Shown one piece after another: positions 61,052 to 64,000 of a stretch of 64,000 bases of DNA. The stretch comes from Schistosoma haematobium (taxonomy: Eukaryota; Platyhelminthes; Trematoda; Strigeidida; Schistosomatidae), in contig NC_067198.1 of assembly GCF_000699445.3 (NCBI RefSeq), forward strand, positions 27,043,536-27,107,535. Reading direction: 5' to 3'. The translations under genes and the position numbers were made by a program. The notes under the pieces were generated by a model, which searched no databases, was not told where the DNA came from, and worked only from the letters and a program-made list of their open reading frames with translations. Positions within the stretch are counted from its first letter, which is position 1; each line of letters starts with the position of its first letter.

Positions 61052-64000
61052 GTTCTCTCTCCACAAATTCATACTTCATGGTAATAGGGAGAGTGGATTG
61101 CTCTTCATGATATTCAGTTCCTGTCACTACGTTTATGACCGAATAAGACAACACTAAATTATTGAGGAAGGATACTGGTGAGATTAGGCCGAAGAAACAT
61201 AGAGCGACTGCTGACACACGAAATACACTATGGCCTACGGTTGCCTATTCACTGTTGATTATCCTTGACGTTGTCGATGTTCGATAGGCTATCTAACGAT
61301 CAGTGATCTGTTTTTTAGCGTACAGATGGTCCAGCCTAATAGATTGCAGTATCTGGAAATCGACTCAAAACAACGCATTCTGGAACAACAGTAAGATTTT
61401 CAGGACATTTGAACGATTATTGCACGTAAGACATTAGCCAGCTTTTTGCTTCTTTTCGATTTTTGTTTGGATTACTTTTAATACAAAAAACCAATTTTAA
61501 TATACTTAAATTTATATATTTATTCCAAGAAATTATTTGCCTATCATGCTCGCTAATATATATTAGGAATTTTTTCGAAAGGAAACAAAAAAACATTTTG
61601 TAAAAATTGTTTTTACGCTATCGCAAGTGCATGGGTTTATTTTCCTTTATCGCACGCTTTGTGTCTTTAAGCGCGTACGAGTGTATTTTCAACATGCACT
61701 TACATATCCTTTTCTTATTTTCCAGTACGGCTGGAAAAGACGAAAAAAGAACGACGAAATTTACGATGAACCGAAACTTTCGTTTCATTTTGTTTCTTTA
61801 TTACTATATTGTATTACGTGTTCCTTTATAGTAAGGAAAGACGAACAGAAGCTGCTAAACACAGCAAGCTATCAAAAGAGTGTTTACCAATGACAAACTC
61901 GTTGGGTTTAAAATTCTGACTGGCCATGTCTTAGGATCATCACTACCCCACTAGGGGGGAGTGATCTATAGGGGTAAATAAATCCACAAAATAAATAGCT
62001 CTGCAAGTCTTCGACAGTGGATGCTGACCACATTAATTTTAATGGACTCACCTAGCTGAAGGCGTTCGGTCATGCATCCGCACCAGATCAAGATTGGGAA
62101 TGCCGTGCTTAACATCCTCTGCAATAGCTAGCCAGTCTAGATCAGTCGATCCTCGATATATTGATAGCCTATCAAATATATCTCCGAACCTCCTCGCTTC
62201 TGTCTTTTGATTTCGCGATTTATAGTAAAAGGTGTTAATGGTTAAAGCGTTGTCAAACTCCAAATACCCGTGCCATCTTCATCTGACGTTTTTGATATAT
62301 TAGTTTACTTATTTGTTTTCTCACTTGTTTAATCATTCAATAAATCTGCTTATTTACTTGTCTGTATCCCTTAGACTTTTGACGTTAGAATCGAATAATT
62401 AACTACCTATGACTTCTTAACTGTTGGTTCTCGAAATTTTACTGCCATAACACAACAGCACATACTTGTAGTGCGGCGTCGAGCCGCGGTTGACTATGAT
62501 CGCTACTACAGGAAGGTTGAGTACCAGATATCAAAAGGCGATTGGAGGTTGTAGCGATATATATTTGTTGGCGATCTCGTGATATCGAAAGAATATAGAG
62601 ATCGTGCCAAAGGAGTACAAGCGGAATCACTGAGCAAACGTAAGTGCGTGCAAGGTCACAATCGACGGAAGAGTGTATGTCTTTAGTACAGCTAAACAAA
62701 CAAGTACACCAAAACAATTACTGATACAATTGGTTATAATAATAATTGATTCCATTAAACCAATCACGTTCTCTTGATAAAAGTAGGTCACGACACACTT
62801 ATCTAAAGACATATTAATCTCCAAACAACTGTAGAATAGGCTTGGATTAGTGAAGATGACTGGCTAGAAAACAGACAGTGGATGGTACAAACGACCTTGA
62901 AATTCACCTTGATATCAAGAGGAGAGTTCATGGAAATCATTTACTTTACACTAGCTTGTCATGCTACTTACTACAATGCCCTCTGGTTGTTTAACTGACT
63001 TTTGATAGATAATGAACCTTTATCTGGCCACGTAAATTAAGAACACAGGGACTTTTGATAAGGATTTAAAAATACCACGTGTATTCGGAGTTTGTGTGAT
63101 GTTTGTATGAACTAATGATTTCTTTGTACTTGATTACTGCTTGATTTCGAATTCCAAATACAATACGTTCGTTCGAGCTCATCTAGTTCTTCTTGGTCAA
63201 ATTGCGTTATCTCTGGGATTCCTAATTCGTACATTTCAAATATTCCTAATCATCACAGGTTGACGACACCTTTACACGAAATATGCCAACTCAATCAAAT
63301 AAGAAGTCAGAAATGAAAAAAATTCGAAGATATATTTGAAAAGCCATCGATATGTCGGAAAGCGTTTAATCTAAGCTTGTTAACAGTTATAAGAAATGTG
63401 TAACGCGGCATACCCACTCATATTCTGGTGCAGATGGGTGACCAAGTGTTTTTGGCTCAGTGTGTCCAGTAAAACTAATGAGGTCCACATTGCATGTCAA
63501 AGACTTACAGAACTATTTATTCAGGATGTTCATTTACCGATAGAGATCTATTTGGTTTTGGAAATAGGCCGAATGTCACATTAACACACTCAATTATATA
63601 TTGATTTTACTTCGATTTGAAAATAAGTTAACAATCTTTACACGTAGGGGAAATACATAGAATCATCACAAAAATCACAGCCGGATATAACACTGGATGA
63701 ACTTGATACTAAATTAATTCATAGAATATTATCGTGAATAAAAATCACACTGAAATAAATCATTGTCATACTGAACAAAACGTCACAATAAAAATAGGAC
63801 GAAATTACAATCGGTGATCATCATATTGCATTAAATTCAGAAGTAATGTTGAACGAAAATCAAAACGAGTTATGGATGTAATTTTCTACCTTATACTGTC
63901 AAATCATTCATCACAAAGGTATTGCAAAAATTGAATAGGTTACCACAAAAAAAGTTTGAATAAACTTCAGAATGAAGCTATGAACGATTGTTCACTTCAG
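61052..64000. other. No recognised gene; AT-rich with possible old repeat fragments
   Basis: Open frames of 62-92 codons (for example 62263-62048 on the minus strand) carry no motif I can name. The stretch 61900-62280 is less AT-rich and may be a fragment of a dispersed element. Nothing here is firm enough to annotate as a gene. Confidence 0.4.

Noticed and set aside
62048..62263. 71-codon minus-strand frame as a retroviral-type gag fragment
   Set aside because: The resemblance is too vague and no neighbouring element features support it.

Overview
The window looks like nuclear DNA of a blood fluke (Schistosoma or a close schistosomatid). It is AT-rich. Its two conserved genes are split by many introns, including very short ones (32, 33, 40 and 43 bp) beside kilobase ones. 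The repeats are those of that lineage: RTE-like and CR1-like non-LTR elements, a Penelope-like element, a tRNA-derived Sm-alpha-like SINE with hammerhead-like sequence, a Merlin DNA transposon and a Ty3/gypsy element. The species is inferred from this content; no single base sequence proves it.

Layout. 0-6 kb: a degenerate RTE 3' end, one long unrecognised minus-strand exon (1643-2427), then mostly featureless sequence. 6-10 kb: a Penelope-like element whose 3' half occurs twice as 1.2-kb nearly identical inverted arms. 11.9-27.8 kb: twelve plus-strand exons of a BRO1-domain/V-domain protein of the ALIX/HD-PTP family, interrupted by repeats in its introns. 30.6-50.6 kb: a complete 14-exon minus-strand gene for DNA topoisomerase 3-beta (predicted 852 aa). 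It is convergent with the BRO1 gene, and its introns hold an antisense RTE copy with one stop codon, a decayed sense RTE copy and an RTE tail. 50.6-54 kb, upstream of TOP3B: GC-rich repeats, a hairpin-rich segment, and a CR1-like element with an internally deleted Merlin transposon nested in its reverse transcriptase, both target-site duplications intact. 55-61 kb: a minus-strand Ty3/gypsy element with two 1119-bp repeats that look identical, but with a truncated gag, frameshifts and a changed protease active site. 61-64 kb: no recognisable gene.

The two host genes work separately. TOP3B is a type IA topoisomerase acting on DNA and RNA. The BRO1/V-domain protein belongs to the ESCRT-associated endosomal sorting family. 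The most interesting observations are the Penelope inverted repeat with a possible hammerhead ribozyme at each outer end, the datable CR1-Merlin nest, the contradiction between identical LTRs and a broken coding region in the gypsy element, the apparent loss of the C-terminal half of the HD-PTP-like protein, and a splice acceptor placed just before the TOP3B start codon. No clearly new biological system was found.
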